A stretch of 64,000 nt of DNA from Microbacteriaceae bacterium 3FA27C10. GTDB lineage: Bacteria; Actinomycetota; Actinomycetes; Actinomycetales; Microbacteriaceae. Location: positions 1 to 64,000 of the forward strand of contig SCNI01000001.1 of assembly GCA_005502775.1 (NCBI GenBank), written 5' to 3'. Shown here piece after piece: positions 31,277 to 39,309 of this stretch. Within the stretch, counting starts at the first letter, position 1. The number at the start of each line of letters is the position of its first letter. The notes under the pieces were generated by a model that saw only the letters and a list, made by a program, of their open reading frames with translations, had not been told where the DNA came from and made no database searches. The position numbers and the translations under genes were made by a program.

Positions 31277-31738
31277 TTAATAGCTCAGCGGCGTGCTTCG
31301 GAAGGTGAACTCATCCGTGGACCCGGAGTAGGTGAGCACCACCTCGCCTGATGAGCCTTCCTCACGGATCGCGATGTCCCGACCGGTCGTGCGGCTCACG
31401 AGGCGGATGAGCGCCGCCAGGCCGTCGGCGGCACGCTGGTCGGTGAACTCGCGGAGATCGATGTCGAAGGCGACCCCGTCGTCTCCAGGAAAGAAGTTGA
31501 CCTGAACGGCGGATGCCGGCCACACCGCTGCATGCTCGGTCGCCATTCCGGCGCGTCCGTCGACATCGAGTTCCAGTTCATACTCGTGCAGCTCGATTCG
31601 CCAGCCGGCGGTGCGCATCGCCTCCAGCACGACCGGCCAGTCGTCGGCCATCGACCCGATGACGTCTCCATCAGGAAGACGCAATGGCTCGTCGCCGAAC
31701 AGACGCACGAACCTCACAACGTCGATTTCACCGGCCAT
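31277..31738 (-). CDS. Conserved hypothetical protein
   Basis: A 153-aa soluble acidic protein (MAGEIDVVRFVRLFGDEPLR) with mixed alpha/beta pattern. I recognise no family or catalytic motif. It converges with the UvrA-like gene, 15 nt apart. GC content and codon use match the chromosome, unlike the sequence just to the right, so it may be the last core gene before the low-GC patch. Confidence 0.7.
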   Translation of the reverse strand: MAGEIDVVRFVRLFGDEPLRLPDGDVIGSMADDWPVVLEAMRTAGWRIELHEYELELDVDGRAGMATEHAAVWPASAVQVNFFPGDDGVAFDIDLREFTDQRAADGLAALIRLVSRTTGRDIAIREEGSSGEVVLTYSGSTDEFTFRSTPLSY

Positions 31739-31778
31739 ACTCGATGATCCCGCACTTCAGCGCAGGCTAGCGAACCAC

Positions 31779-31798
31779 TGATAATGCACATTATGTCA
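31779..31798. repeat. AT-rich palindrome near a recombinase remnant
   Basis: TGATAATGCACATTATGTCA is a near-perfect dyad (TAATG-CA-CATTA core) in an unusually AT-rich stretch. Similar palindromes occur at core sites of tyrosine recombinases. No partner copy was found in the window. Confidence 0.45.
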
Positions 31799-31961
31799 AT
31801 ATAAGTATTGAGTATTCGCATCTGTCACGAATGATCGAGTCCCCCGGGACGCTTGCAGAATGGCCTGTCAAGGCGCCTGCCTGCCTGCCGTTTGGACGTG
31901 AGGTTGCCGGCGACGCCGGGTGGCATGAGCATGGATTGTGCTTTGACCTGGGTGTTCTAGC

Positions 31962-32132
31962 GCAGGCATCGACCTCCAAGGAGCGAAGAACGCCACCATC
32001 CGCGCCCTCGTCATCGACATCCCCGCACCCATCGTCGCCGACACCCTGGGCTACAGACACCACCTCGGCTCCGGCGCCACTTTCATGGACTACATCTCGA
32101 AACGTCGTGACGCTTCGGAGTCAGTCACGTAG
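31962..32132 (+). pseudogene. C-terminal fragment of a tyrosine recombinase-like integrase
   Basis: The plus-strand frame starting at 31962 reads AGIDLQGAKNATIRALVIDI, then PAPIVADTLGYRH and a stop at 32132. The pattern of a hydrophobic strand, PAPIVADTLG and a short tail resembles the C-terminal end of actinobacterial site-specific integrases. No start codon or catalytic Arg/His/Tyr region remains, and the upstream sequence is unrelated. It is taken as a relic of a mobile element. Confidence 0.5.
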
Positions 32133-32150
32133 CTCCTAGATCGAGGCGTG

Positions 32151-32609
32151 CTACCTCCTGATTGGCTTCCATTTAGGCAGCGCGATCGGCTCCGCGACGG
32201 TCTCTGGAAGGTTTCGACGCAGCCGAAGCGAGGACCAGAGATACATGAAGGACAGTGATGCGCCGACTACCGCACTAAGAACGAAAGTGATCAGCCGATC
32301 TGCGGGACCAAAAGCGGCATAGAGGACATTGCTTGCCACGCTCACCATCAGCAGCGATCCAATCACGAACCCAGCCGTCGGCTTGGACGTCATTCTCCAC
32401 CAGGCCCGAGGGGGTGCGAGTGGTTCGCGGGCGCTCCGGAATGAGCGAGTGCCCGTGAAACACAGAGCCAAGGCGAGCACGTAGACCGCGATCGCGTCAA
32501 ACGGGGTGACCAGCAAACGCTGCAGCACCCAGCTATTCAACACGGCGATGAAGGCAACCCCGCCGACAACAAAGAGAACCTTCCATCGCGTCCTACGAAT
32601 TCGCAGCAT
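32151..32609 (-). CDS. Hypothetical four-helix membrane protein
   Basis: A 152-aa protein (from the ATG at 32609; a start 36 nt upstream is possible) with four predicted membrane helices: VLFVVGGVAFIAVLNSWVL, AIAVYVLALALCFTG, AGFVIGSLLMVSVASNVLYA and LITFVLSAVVGASLSFMYLW. The tail is basic. No family recognised. It sits in a lower-GC patch with atypical codon use, suggesting acquired DNA. Confidence 0.6.
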   Translation of the reverse strand: MLRIRRTRWKVLFVVGGVAFIAVLNSWVLQRLLVTPFDAIAVYVLALALCFTGTRSFRSAREPLAPPRAWWRMTSKPTAGFVIGSLLMVSVASNVLYAAFGPADRLITFVLSAVVGASLSFMYLWSSLRLRRNLPETVAEPIALPKWKPIRR

Positions 32610-32915
32610 GTCGCGAGAATATCGGGAATCCGCTCCCCCGCTCATCAGCTACGCCATCAACGGGCGAGCATTCACGTGTCACGGATACAAGAGCACAGCA
32701 GTACAAGATGGTGTCTACGCGTCGGATGCGAAGTAGCCGGTCCCCTCGAGCTCCCACGCTCCGCAACGATCTAGTGCCATTCAGGATGCCACGGAGGAGC
32801 GTGATGAAGCGGTGAACTGTCGTTGCATCCTCGATGACGTCCGGGAGGCTCACAGGATCCTGCCGAGCACAAACTAGACGAGCGAGGTGCTGCATCCCGC
32901 CGAGACGACTCGCCC

Positions 32916-33356
32916 CTACTGACCTTCGGCACCCAGTTGACGAAGAAGGCTCCGGTAGTCGGTGCGAACGAACTCCTCGAGCATGCGTCCTTCGTCGTCC
33001 ATTCGAAAAATGTTGCTCAGGTCCATCAGGATTCGCTGCCCGTTCGGCGCCACCTCACCAGCGGGAGACTGTGTGAAGGGGCGTACGAACGTCCCTTCGA
33101 TGAACGTCTGGCATGCGATCAGATTGCCGTCGACGACGATGATTCCTCGGCGTATCGTCCGATCGTCGAACGCATCGCGCACGGATTCGAAATACGAAGT
33201 CAAGCCTGCGTAGTCGGCGTCGAACCCGTCCGGGCCATGGAACTGGAAATACGCAGCGGCAAAATACGTATCGCACTCGGTCTGGTCGTCTCCGGACACT
33301 TCCAATTCACCTGCGCGAATCAAGCGAGCGACGAGTTCATCTCGTGAATAGACCAT
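32916..33356 (-). CDS. SnoaL/NTF2-like nuclear transport factor 2 family protein
   Basis: A 146-aa protein with the cone-shaped NTF2/SnoaL pattern: an N-terminal helix (SRDELVARLIRAGELE), YFAAAYFQFHGPDG, a long helix (GLTSYFESVRDAF), and beta strands RRGIIVVDGNLIACQTFIEG and LMDLSNIFRMDDEGRMLEEF. Such proteins are isomerases, cyclases or binding proteins, so the reaction cannot be inferred. The ATG at 33356 gives MVYSRDEL. RidA lies upstream on the same strand. Confidence 0.75.
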   Translation of the reverse strand: MVYSRDELVARLIRAGELEVSGDDQTECDTYFAAAYFQFHGPDGFDADYAGLTSYFESVRDAFDDRTIRRGIIVVDGNLIACQTFIEGTFVRPFTQSPAGEVAPNGQRILMDLSNIFRMDDEGRMLEEFVRTDYRSLLRQLGAEGQ

Positions 33357-33469
33357 GACTGTGACCGTCCTCGCCAAAGCTGGAAGCGGGCTGGAAGCAT
33401 CGAGGTCGACGCCGCCCTCCGAGCCGCCGACGAGGCCCCCATGCGAGGCCCCCGTGCGAGGCCGCGGCC

Positions 33470-33889
33470 TCAGGCGAGCGGCACGATCGCGTCCACCTGC
33501 ACGAGCGCGTTGCCCTGCAGCACATTCACACCGATCAGCGAGCGTGCGGGAGGCGCCACGGTGAAGAATTCGCGGAAGACACGATCGATGACGGGGGCGG
33601 ACTGGATCAGCAACGGCGTGTAGATGGTGAGCTTGATCGCGTCGGACAGCTCCGCCCCTGCGGCCTGACAGATGGCATTCAGATTTCTCAAACACTGTCT
33701 CGTCTGCGCATCGACCGCTTCATCGCCGCCCCCGAACGACGGATTCAGCGGCCGGGGCAGCATCTGCCCGGTCGCGGGGTCGATCGGAAGCTGGCCCGAG
33801 ACATGGAGCAGACCGTTGTACGCGAGCGCCTGGCTGGAACCCCCCGGCGACCACGGCGCATGCGGGGTGAAGATCACGGTACGTTCCAC
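33470..33889 (-). CDS. RidA family protein
   Basis: A 139-aa RidA/YjgF-like protein, usually a deaminase of reactive enamines and imines. LLHVSGQLPIDPATGQMLP near the N-terminus and GNALVQVDAIVPLA at the C-terminus fit the fold. The Arg that binds the substrate carboxylate in true RidA is not clearly in place (ALVQVDAIV instead of the usual VEI-A motif), so it may belong to a RidA-like subgroup with other substrates. Confidence 0.8.
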   Translation of the reverse strand: MERTVIFTPHAPWSPGGSSQALAYNGLLHVSGQLPIDPATGQMLPRPLNPSFGGGDEAVDAQTRQCLRNLNAICQAAGAELSDAIKLTIYTPLLIQSAPVIDRVFREFFTVAPPARSLIGVNVLQGNALVQVDAIVPLA

Positions 33890-33978
33890 AGGTCGCTCCC
33901 CCAGGGCTTGATTTCGACAGCTCTGTTCACGACATCCTACGGCGGCACCTCAGCTCGATCTCACGGCGACGGCCATCC

Positions 33979-34104
33979 ATGCCGTTTCACAGCCTCCTCG
34001 CCACTGCCATCCTGCTCGCCACGCTCGTGGCTGCTTCGTCGAAGAGCGTTCGGCAACTCACGATGGCGAGAGAACAAGCATCGACCGACGCCCAGCCGGA
34101 ATGA
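33979..34104 (+). CDS. Possible 41-aa small membrane protein
   Basis: An ATG at 33979 opens a short frame, MPFHSLLATAILLATLVAAS and then a polar tail ending in a stop at 34102-34104. One membrane helix spans about residues 5-20. The upstream ribosome site is weak. It lies in the gap between the ridA start and the kinase-like gene's end. It may be chance. Confidence 0.25.
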   Translation: MPFHSLLATAILLATLVAASSKSVRQLTMAREQASTDAQPE

Positions 34105-34139
34105 CTCACGCCGGCTCCGCAACCCACGTTCGTGCGGCC

Positions 34140-35159
34140 TCAGTGCGGGAACGCAGGACGGAGGCCCTTGTCGACTCCCCCGAGCCGCGCCAGCAAGACC
34201 CGGAGATCGTCACGGAGGCGCGCTTCGAACGCGGCAGCGCCCTCGTCTCGGTACTCGCGTGCGGTGATCTCGACGATCATGGTCACGGTCAACCAGAGCC
34301 GGTAGAGATCCAGGCGAGCCCTTCCGGATGGCGAGAGATCGAATGCTGGCCCGGCCTGTGCATATCCGGAGAGGATCGGCTCGGGAGGCTCATTCACAGA
34401 CATGGGGTCGGCCATGGCGAGATCGAACAGCGGGTCGCCCCAGAGGGACCGCTCGCAGTCGATCACACACGTCACGGCACCGGTCGCACGGTCGACGAAC
34501 ACGTTGCCGCGCCAGAGGTCGCCGTGCAGCAGCACGGGATGGGTGACGCGCTCCAGGGCACCTCGCGCGGAGGCCTCGACGGCGCGGATCTCGCGCTCCG
34601 GGAGGCGGACACCCCGCCTTCTGGCCTCGGCGAGCTGCCCGTCGAGGAGCATCCCGAACGCCTCGACCCAGGTCGGGGCGGAGAGATCAGGCGCACGGGC
34701 CACATCGACTCCGAAAGCCGTACCCCCGTGGGAGTGATAGGCCGCAAGGACCCCGCCGACCTCGCCCTGTGCGCGGCGATTGGCATCGGCGGTCATCGAG
34801 TCCTCGACGACATCCCACCGATCGCCGACGGCCTGGGATACGACCATGACGTCGACGTCGATTCGCGTCCGACTGAGATCGAAGTCGAGCAGCCGCGGCG
34901 CTTTCATCGCGGGCGATTCTCCGGCCAGCGTGAGTACGGCCACCTCTGTGCGCATCACGTCCTCCTCATGGAACATGAGGGAAGCCGATCCCGCGACGGG
35001 CGCGGCTTTCACGACGACCTGCACTCCGTCGCGAAGAGTGACCAGATAGGCGCTGGCGAACATTCCACCGTCCAGATACTCCGTCTCGACGGGCACGCCG
35101 ACCCGTCTCAGCACATCGGCCAGCTCATCGTCGGTGAGCATCCGCTTGCGTGTCGCCAT
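34140..35159 (-). CDS. Phosphotransferase (aminoglycoside phosphotransferase/MTR-kinase-like)
   Basis: A 339-aa kinase-fold enzyme. A glycine-rich start (YLDGGMFASAYLVTLRDGVQ) is followed by VVKAAP with the ATP Lys. VLLHGDLWRGNVFVD has the catalytic Asp and Asn of the Brenner motif, and CVIDCERSLWGDPLFDLAM the metal Asp region. This matches APH/choline kinase families. The substrate could be a small hydroxyl compound or an antibiotic. ATG 35159 chosen at a normal family N-terminus. It is divergent from the LuxR regulator. Confidence 0.88.
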   Translation of the reverse strand: MATRKRMLTDDELADVLRRVGVPVETEYLDGGMFASAYLVTLRDGVQVVVKAAPVAGSASLMFHEEDVMRTEVAVLTLAGESPAMKAPRLLDFDLSRTRIDVDVMVVSQAVGDRWDVVEDSMTADANRRAQGEVGGVLAAYHSHGGTAFGVDVARAPDLSAPTWVEAFGMLLDGQLAEARRRGVRLPEREIRAVEASARGALERVTHPVLLHGDLWRGNVFVDRATGAVTCVIDCERSLWGDPLFDLAMADPMSVNEPPEPILSGYAQAGPAFDLSPSGRARLDLYRLWLTVTMIVEITAREYRDEGAAAFEARLRDDLRVLLARLGGVDKGLRPAFPH

Positions 35160-35322
35160 AGCTGTGAATTCTGCTACAACCCGACGTCGTGATGCCGTTC
35201 GCCCTTCGCGATCGACCGGGTGCTCGCGGGAGATCGTGAACGCGGCGATGCGAACGCATTTTCGACGAAGGTCGAGCGTCGGGAGCGAAGCCGAGACATC
35301 CGCCTGGCTTACACTTCGACTC

Positions 35323-36873
35323 ATGGGTGATACCTCCGACCCGAAAACCCTCCTGACCCTCGCCGCCGACGAAGACGACTGGCCCGAAGTCGTCCGGCTG
35401 CTCGAGGCGCACTGGTCCACCCTGATCTCCGAACACCCGGTAGCGGTCCGCGACGTCGTCGAGAGCCTGCCCCCCATGGTCCTGGAGACGTACCCGCGCT
35501 GGGCGATGGCCCGCGACTACCTGCAACGGATCGTGCCGCGGCCCGGAGAGCAGCTGACCCGCTTCCGCGGCACCGCCTCTCCCCCGCGACCGGTCGGATT
35601 CCTCGACCAACTCGCCCAGCTCACCTCGCGAGGTGCGTCCGCGCGAGCGGCCGGCGACCTCGACACGGCCACCGAGTCGGTCACCAAAGCGCGCGAGCTG
35701 CTGGATGCCGCGAGCCAGGAGACGCGGGACGAGATGCTGTCGGCCCTCCCCGAAGTGCAGTTCGAGTGGGGCATGGTGTGGGAGTACGCCGGCGACTTCG
35801 ACCAGGCGATCCGCGAATACGTCGACAGCTTCGACGAAGCGCTGCGCGACCAGAACGGCATGGCCCGGATGGTGGCCGCCGGCGCCCTCGCCTGGATCCA
35901 CGCCCTGTGTGGACGCAACCTGCAGGCACGCCACTGGCTCGACCAGCTGCCGGAGGCGGGCGGCGAATGGTGGAACGGCCGCAGCGCCGTTCCGGCGATC
36001 TTCGCCCGCACGCTCCTGCTGATCGACGGTCTGCACTTCGACGAAGCCCGCGCCGAGCTCGCGAAGGCGAGTCTCGCGGTCTCGCCGGAACGCTGGCCCT
36101 TCCAGAAGCTGCTGACCGCTCTCGTCACGACTGATCCGACGGCGGCCATGAGCATCCTCGCCCAGATCGACGGGTCGGCGGCGAAGGTGCCCGCTGCGGT
36201 GACGGAGAACGGGCCGATCGGTCAGTACGTGGCGATCGCCCGGTCGATCCTGCTCCGTGTGGCCGGCCAGCCATCCGACGCCGCCCGCGCCCTTCCGCAG
36301 CCCTCGGCGCGGCCCGTCACGGTCGCGGAGAAGCTGGTGGGGTCGCTGAGCGCGAGCCAGTTGATCCGCGCGGGCAACGACGCGGCGGCCGGCCGCCTCC
36401 TGGCCATCGCCCGCGCCGACCTCGGCACTCCGCGCATCAGTGTGGCAGGCCTCGCGCTCACGGCGGTGACGCAGCTCCGCGACGGCGACCGCGATGCAGC
36501 GGCCGCGACCTTCGCCAGCGCGCTGAGTCTCGCCGACGAACGCGCATTGTTCCATCCGCTCACCGCCATCCCCCGAACCGAACTGCTCCAGCTCCTCGAG
36601 GAATCGGCCACGCCCCTCGATCCCGATGTGGCGGAGCGACTGGTGGCCATCGCCATCGACGGCTCCAAGGACCCGTTCGTGAGCCTCACCCGCAAGGAAC
36701 GGCAGGTGCTCATCCTGATCGTCGCCGGCACTCGCATCCAGGATGTCGCGACCGAGCTCTTCGTGTCGGTGAACACGGTCAAGTCGCAGCTCGCCTCGAT
36801 CTACCGTAAGACCGGCACGAACTCCCGCGACGACCTCACGCGCCTCGCGCTGACGACGGGGACTCTGGACTGA
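35323..36873 (+). CDS. LuxR-family transcriptional regulator with helical-repeat sensor region
   Basis: A 516-aa regulator. The last about 65 residues form a LuxR helix-turn-helix (LTRKERQVLILIVAGTRIQD, then VNTVKSQLASIYRKTGTNSR). The N-terminal 440 residues are tetratricopeptide-like helical pairs (EWGMVWEYAGDFDQAIREYV, GLHFDEARAELAKASLAV), as in MalT/LAL-type regulators but without the ATPase domain. The ATG at 35323 lies 7 nt after a TACACT -10-like box, so a leaderless transcript is possible. Target genes unknown; the divergent kinase is one candidate. Confidence 0.85.
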   Translation: MGDTSDPKTLLTLAADEDDWPEVVRLLEAHWSTLISEHPVAVRDVVESLPPMVLETYPRWAMARDYLQRIVPRPGEQLTRFRGTASPPRPVGFLDQLAQLTSRGASARAAGDLDTATESVTKARELLDAASQETRDEMLSALPEVQFEWGMVWEYAGDFDQAIREYVDSFDEALRDQNGMARMVAAGALAWIHALCGRNLQARHWLDQLPEAGGEWWNGRSAVPAIFARTLLLIDGLHFDEARAELAKASLAVSPERWPFQKLLTALVTTDPTAAMSILAQIDGSAAKVPAAVTENGPIGQYVAIARSILLRVAGQPSDAARALPQPSARPVTVAEKLVGSLSASQLIRAGNDAAAGRLLAIARADLGTPRISVAGLALTAVTQLRDGDRDAAAATFASALSLADERALFHPLTAIPRTELLQLLEESATPLDPDVAERLVAIAIDGSKDPFVSLTRKERQVLILIVAGTRIQDVATELFVSVNTVKSQLASIYRKTGTNSRDDLTRLALTTGTLD

Positions 36874-36981
36874 GAGCCGCCCCGGCACGCCCTCGATCAC
36901 CATCGCCGACCGGACGGCCATCACCCGGATCGCTCCCCCAACGGCCGGATCGCGCTCCGCGCGGTGTGACATGATCTGCTG

Positions 36982-38034
36982 ATGCTTCGCACTCTCCGCA
37001 ACCCCGGCGTCCAGGCGGCGCTGGCCTCGGCGATCCTGTTCGGCGCCGGCACGCCGCTCGCGAAGCTCCTCCTCGATGACGACGTCAGCCCCTGGCTGCT
37101 CGCCGGCCTCCTCTACTGCGGATCCGGGATCGGATTGGGCCTGTACCGGCTGATCCGCCGCGCCCCACGCGTGCGGGTCACGCGAGCGGAGATCCTGCCG
37201 CTCGCCGGGGCCGTCTTCTTCGGCGGCATCGCCGGACCCGTGTTGCTGATGCTCGGCCTCTCGAACATGCCGGCGTCCGGCGCTTCGCTGTTGCTGAACG
37301 CCGAGGGGGTGTTCACCGCAGCACTGGCCTGGTTCGTCTTCCGAGAGAACTTCGACCGCCGGATCGCAATCGGGATGCTCGCCATCGCCGCCGGTGCCGT
37401 CGTGCTCAGCATTCCCTCGGGCGCGAACTTCGGCAGCCCCTGGCCCTCGCTCGCAGTCCTGGGCGCCTGCCTCAGCTGGGGGCTCGACAACAATCTCACC
37501 CGCAAGGTCGCCCTCACCGACGCGACCTGGCTCGCCGCCGTCAAAGGCGGCGTCGCCGGACCGGTCAATCTGGTGCTGGCGTTCGCTCTCGGCGCGCACC
37601 TCCCCGGCGTCGCCAACATCGCCGCGTCGATGGTCGTCGGCTTCTTCGCCTACGGCATCAGCCTCGTGCTGTTCATCGTCGCCATGCGCCACGTCGGCAC
37701 TGCCAGAGCCGGCGCCTACTACTCGATCGCGCCCTTCTTCGGGGCGATTCTCGCGATCGTGCTCGGCGACCCGATCAGCTGGCCCGTCATCGTCGCCGGG
37801 ATCCTCATGACGGCCGGCGTCTGGCTGCACCTCACCGAGCGCCACGAGCACGAACACACGCACGAGGCGATCACCCACGACCACTGGCACACCCACGACG
37901 AACATCACCTGCATGACCACGAGCCGGGTTTGGAGGTCGCCGCGAACGGCTGGCACAAGCACGAACACACGCACGCCGCCATCACCCACACGCACGAGCA
38001 CTACCCCGACAGTCATCACCGCCACACGCACTGA
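36982..38034 (+). CDS. DMT/EamA family transporter with histidine-rich C-terminal tail
   Basis: A 350-aa inner-membrane transporter: ten hydrophobic helices in two EamA repeats (first ending about residue 130, second about 275), then a soluble tail in which 24 of 68 residues are His. The tail has two similar blocks, HEHTHEAITHDH and HEHTHAAITHTH. Tails like this bind Zn, Ni or Co, so it may be a metal or metal-linked exporter rather than an amino-acid exporter. It lies 135 nt before the ArsR/arsenate reductase gene. Start ATG follows a CATGAT box closely. Confidence 0.85.
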   Translation: MLRTLRNPGVQAALASAILFGAGTPLAKLLLDDDVSPWLLAGLLYCGSGIGLGLYRLIRRAPRVRVTRAEILPLAGAVFFGGIAGPVLLMLGLSNMPASGASLLLNAEGVFTAALAWFVFRENFDRRIAIGMLAIAAGAVVLSIPSGANFGSPWPSLAVLGACLSWGLDNNLTRKVALTDATWLAAVKGGVAGPVNLVLAFALGAHLPGVANIAASMVVGFFAYGISLVLFIVAMRHVGTARAGAYYSIAPFFGAILAIVLGDPISWPVIVAGILMTAGVWLHLTERHEHEHTHEAITHDHWHTHDEHHLHDHEPGLEVAANGWHKHEHTHAAITHTHEHYPDSHHRHTH

Positions 38035-38132
38035 CAGGTCGCTGCAGCCTCTCCCGGATGCCCTTCCTGTCGCAAGCTCCACCCACCCGAGGGATCGGCC
38101 GGGCTCGTGCTCGACGTCGAGTCCGAGACCTC

Positions 38133-38162
38133 TTGACGCAGGACTAGTCGTCCTGCCAGAAT
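38133..38162 (+). promoter_or_regulatory. ArsR-type operator between -35 and -10, leaderless promoter
   Basis: TTGACG (38133-38138) and CAGAAT (38157-38162) are 18 bp apart. Between them lies the dyad GCAGGAC-TAGTC-GTCCTGC (38138-38156). Only 7 nt separate the -10 from the ATG at 38170, so transcription should begin at or next to the start codon. Position and symmetry fit repression by the encoded ArsR-type protein. Confidence 0.75.
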
Positions 38163-38169
38163 TGAACCA

Positions 38170-38844
38170 ATGATCATTGAACTAAATCACGACGTGGAGC
38201 GTCGGGCAGCGAAGCACGCCGCGCTCAGCGAGCCCGCACGGCTGCGCATCGTCGACCTGCTCACCTTGGGCGACCTCTCCCCCACCGAGCTGCAGCTCGC
38301 CCTCGGCATCAAAGCGAACCTCCTCACCCACCACGTGAACACCCTCGAAGCGGCCGGGATGGTCGCCCGCTCCCGCTCCGAGGCCGACAGACGGCGCTCT
38401 TACGTGCATCTGACCGAGACCGCACTCGACGGGCTCACGCCGGGCGCTCAGGAGCACGCCGGCCGTGTGGTGTTCGTCTGCACCGCCAACTCCGCCCGCT
38501 CGCAACTCGCGGCCGCGCTCTGGAAGACGCAGTCGGCGATCCCGGCCGCATCCGGGGGAACACACCCCGCCGACCGCATCGCCCCGGGAGCCATCGCCGT
38601 CGCCGAACGGCACCACCTCGCCCTGCCCGATGTCGCTCCGCGCACCCTCGAAGACGTGCTCACGGAGACGGATCTCGTGGTCACCGTGTGCGACAGCGCT
38701 CACGAGGAGATCGGGGCGACCGGCGATCTGCACTGGTCGATCCCCGATCCAGTCCGCGTCGGCACTGCAGCCGCGTTCGACAGCGCGTTCGCCGAGCTGC
38801 GGCGTCGCGTGGCGGGCCTCGTCCCGCGGCTCGCCGCATCCTGA
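38170..38844 (+). CDS. ArsR-type repressor fused to a low-MW phosphatase/arsenate reductase domain
   Basis: A 224-aa two-domain protein. Residues 10-90 form a winged helix (KHAALSEPARLRIVDLLTLG, LTHHVNTLEAAGMVARSR). From about residue 98 a low-molecular-weight tyrosine phosphatase-like domain starts: VVFVCTANSARSQLAAALW, with the C-x5-R loop. The last acidic part carries DLHWSIPDPVRVG, typical for LMW-PTP. It may sense arsenic and reduce arsenate in one chain. It probably binds the dyad just upstream of its own start. A stand-alone arsenate reductase follows after 27 nt. Confidence 0.88.
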   Translation: MIIELNHDVERRAAKHAALSEPARLRIVDLLTLGDLSPTELQLALGIKANLLTHHVNTLEAAGMVARSRSEADRRRSYVHLTETALDGLTPGAQEHAGRVVFVCTANSARSQLAAALWKTQSAIPAASGGTHPADRIAPGAIAVAERHHLALPDVAPRTLEDVLTETDLVVTVCDSAHEEIGATGDLHWSIPDPVRVGTAAAFDSAFAELRRRVAGLVPRLAAS

Positions 38845-38871
38845 ACCCCACACGACCCGAAAGAGCGATCC

Positions 38872-39282
38872 ATGAGCGAAAAGCCCACCGTCCTGTTCGT
38901 CTGCGTCCACAACGCAGGCCGCTCGCAGATGGCCGCCGGATACCTGCAGGCCCTCGCCGGTGACCGGGTGCACGTGCTCTCCGCCGGCAGCGAGCCGAAA
39001 GACCAGATCAACCCCGTCGCGATCGCGGTGATGGAGGAGGAGGGCATCGACATCGCCTCGAACCAGCCGAAGATCCTCACCACCGACGCCGTGCGCGCAT
39101 CGGATGTGGTGATCACCATGGGCTGCGGCGACACCTGCCCGGTCTTCCCCGGCAAACGCTACGAGGACTGGGAACTCAGCGACCCGGCCGGGAAGCCGGC
39201 CGAGGAGGTCAGGCCGATCCGCGACGACATCAAAGCCCGCGTCGAGGCGCTGCTCGCCGAGATCCTGCCGCCCAAAGGATAG
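38872..39282 (+). CDS. arsC: Arsenate reductase, LMW-PTP type (likely mycothiol-dependent)
   Basis: A 136-aa enzyme that reduces arsenate to arsenite. VLFVCVHNAGRSQMAAGYLQ has the catalytic Cys-x5-Arg-Ser loop. VITMGCGDTCPVFPGKRYED has the second pair of Cys that thioredoxin-type ArsC proteins use, and WELSDPAGK completes the family block. In mycothiol-producing actinobacteria related enzymes use mycothiol and mycoredoxin; the mshC gene here fits that. No arsenite exporter (ArsB/Acr3) follows; the next gene is on the other strand. Confidence 0.92.
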   Translation: MSEKPTVLFVCVHNAGRSQMAAGYLQALAGDRVHVLSAGSEPKDQINPVAIAVMEEEGIDIASNQPKILTTDAVRASDVVITMGCGDTCPVFPGKRYEDWELSDPAGKPAEEVRPIRDDIKARVEALLAEILPPKG

Positions 39283-39309
39283 GCCCCCACCGAAGAAGGG
39301 TTCAGGGCG

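Noticed and set aside
31831-32139. 102-aa plus-strand frame in the low-GC patch
   Set aside because: Wrong frame relative to the recombinase-like segment; Ser/Pro-rich translation without homology features.
32593-32895. 100-aa minus-strand frame (MQHLARLVCARQDP)
   Set aside because: The first 45 residues look protein-like, but it overlaps the membrane-protein gene start and no family was recognised; not supported enough to call.
37850-38034. CAC/CACG-rich sequence as a tandem repeat or array
   Set aside because: It is the coding sequence of the His-rich tail, in frame, with no exact repeat unit.
35125-38082. A 985-aa minus-strand frame across the LuxR and DMT genes
   Set aside because: It is antisense to two clear genes, low in complexity and has no recognisable domain; a GC-rich shadow.
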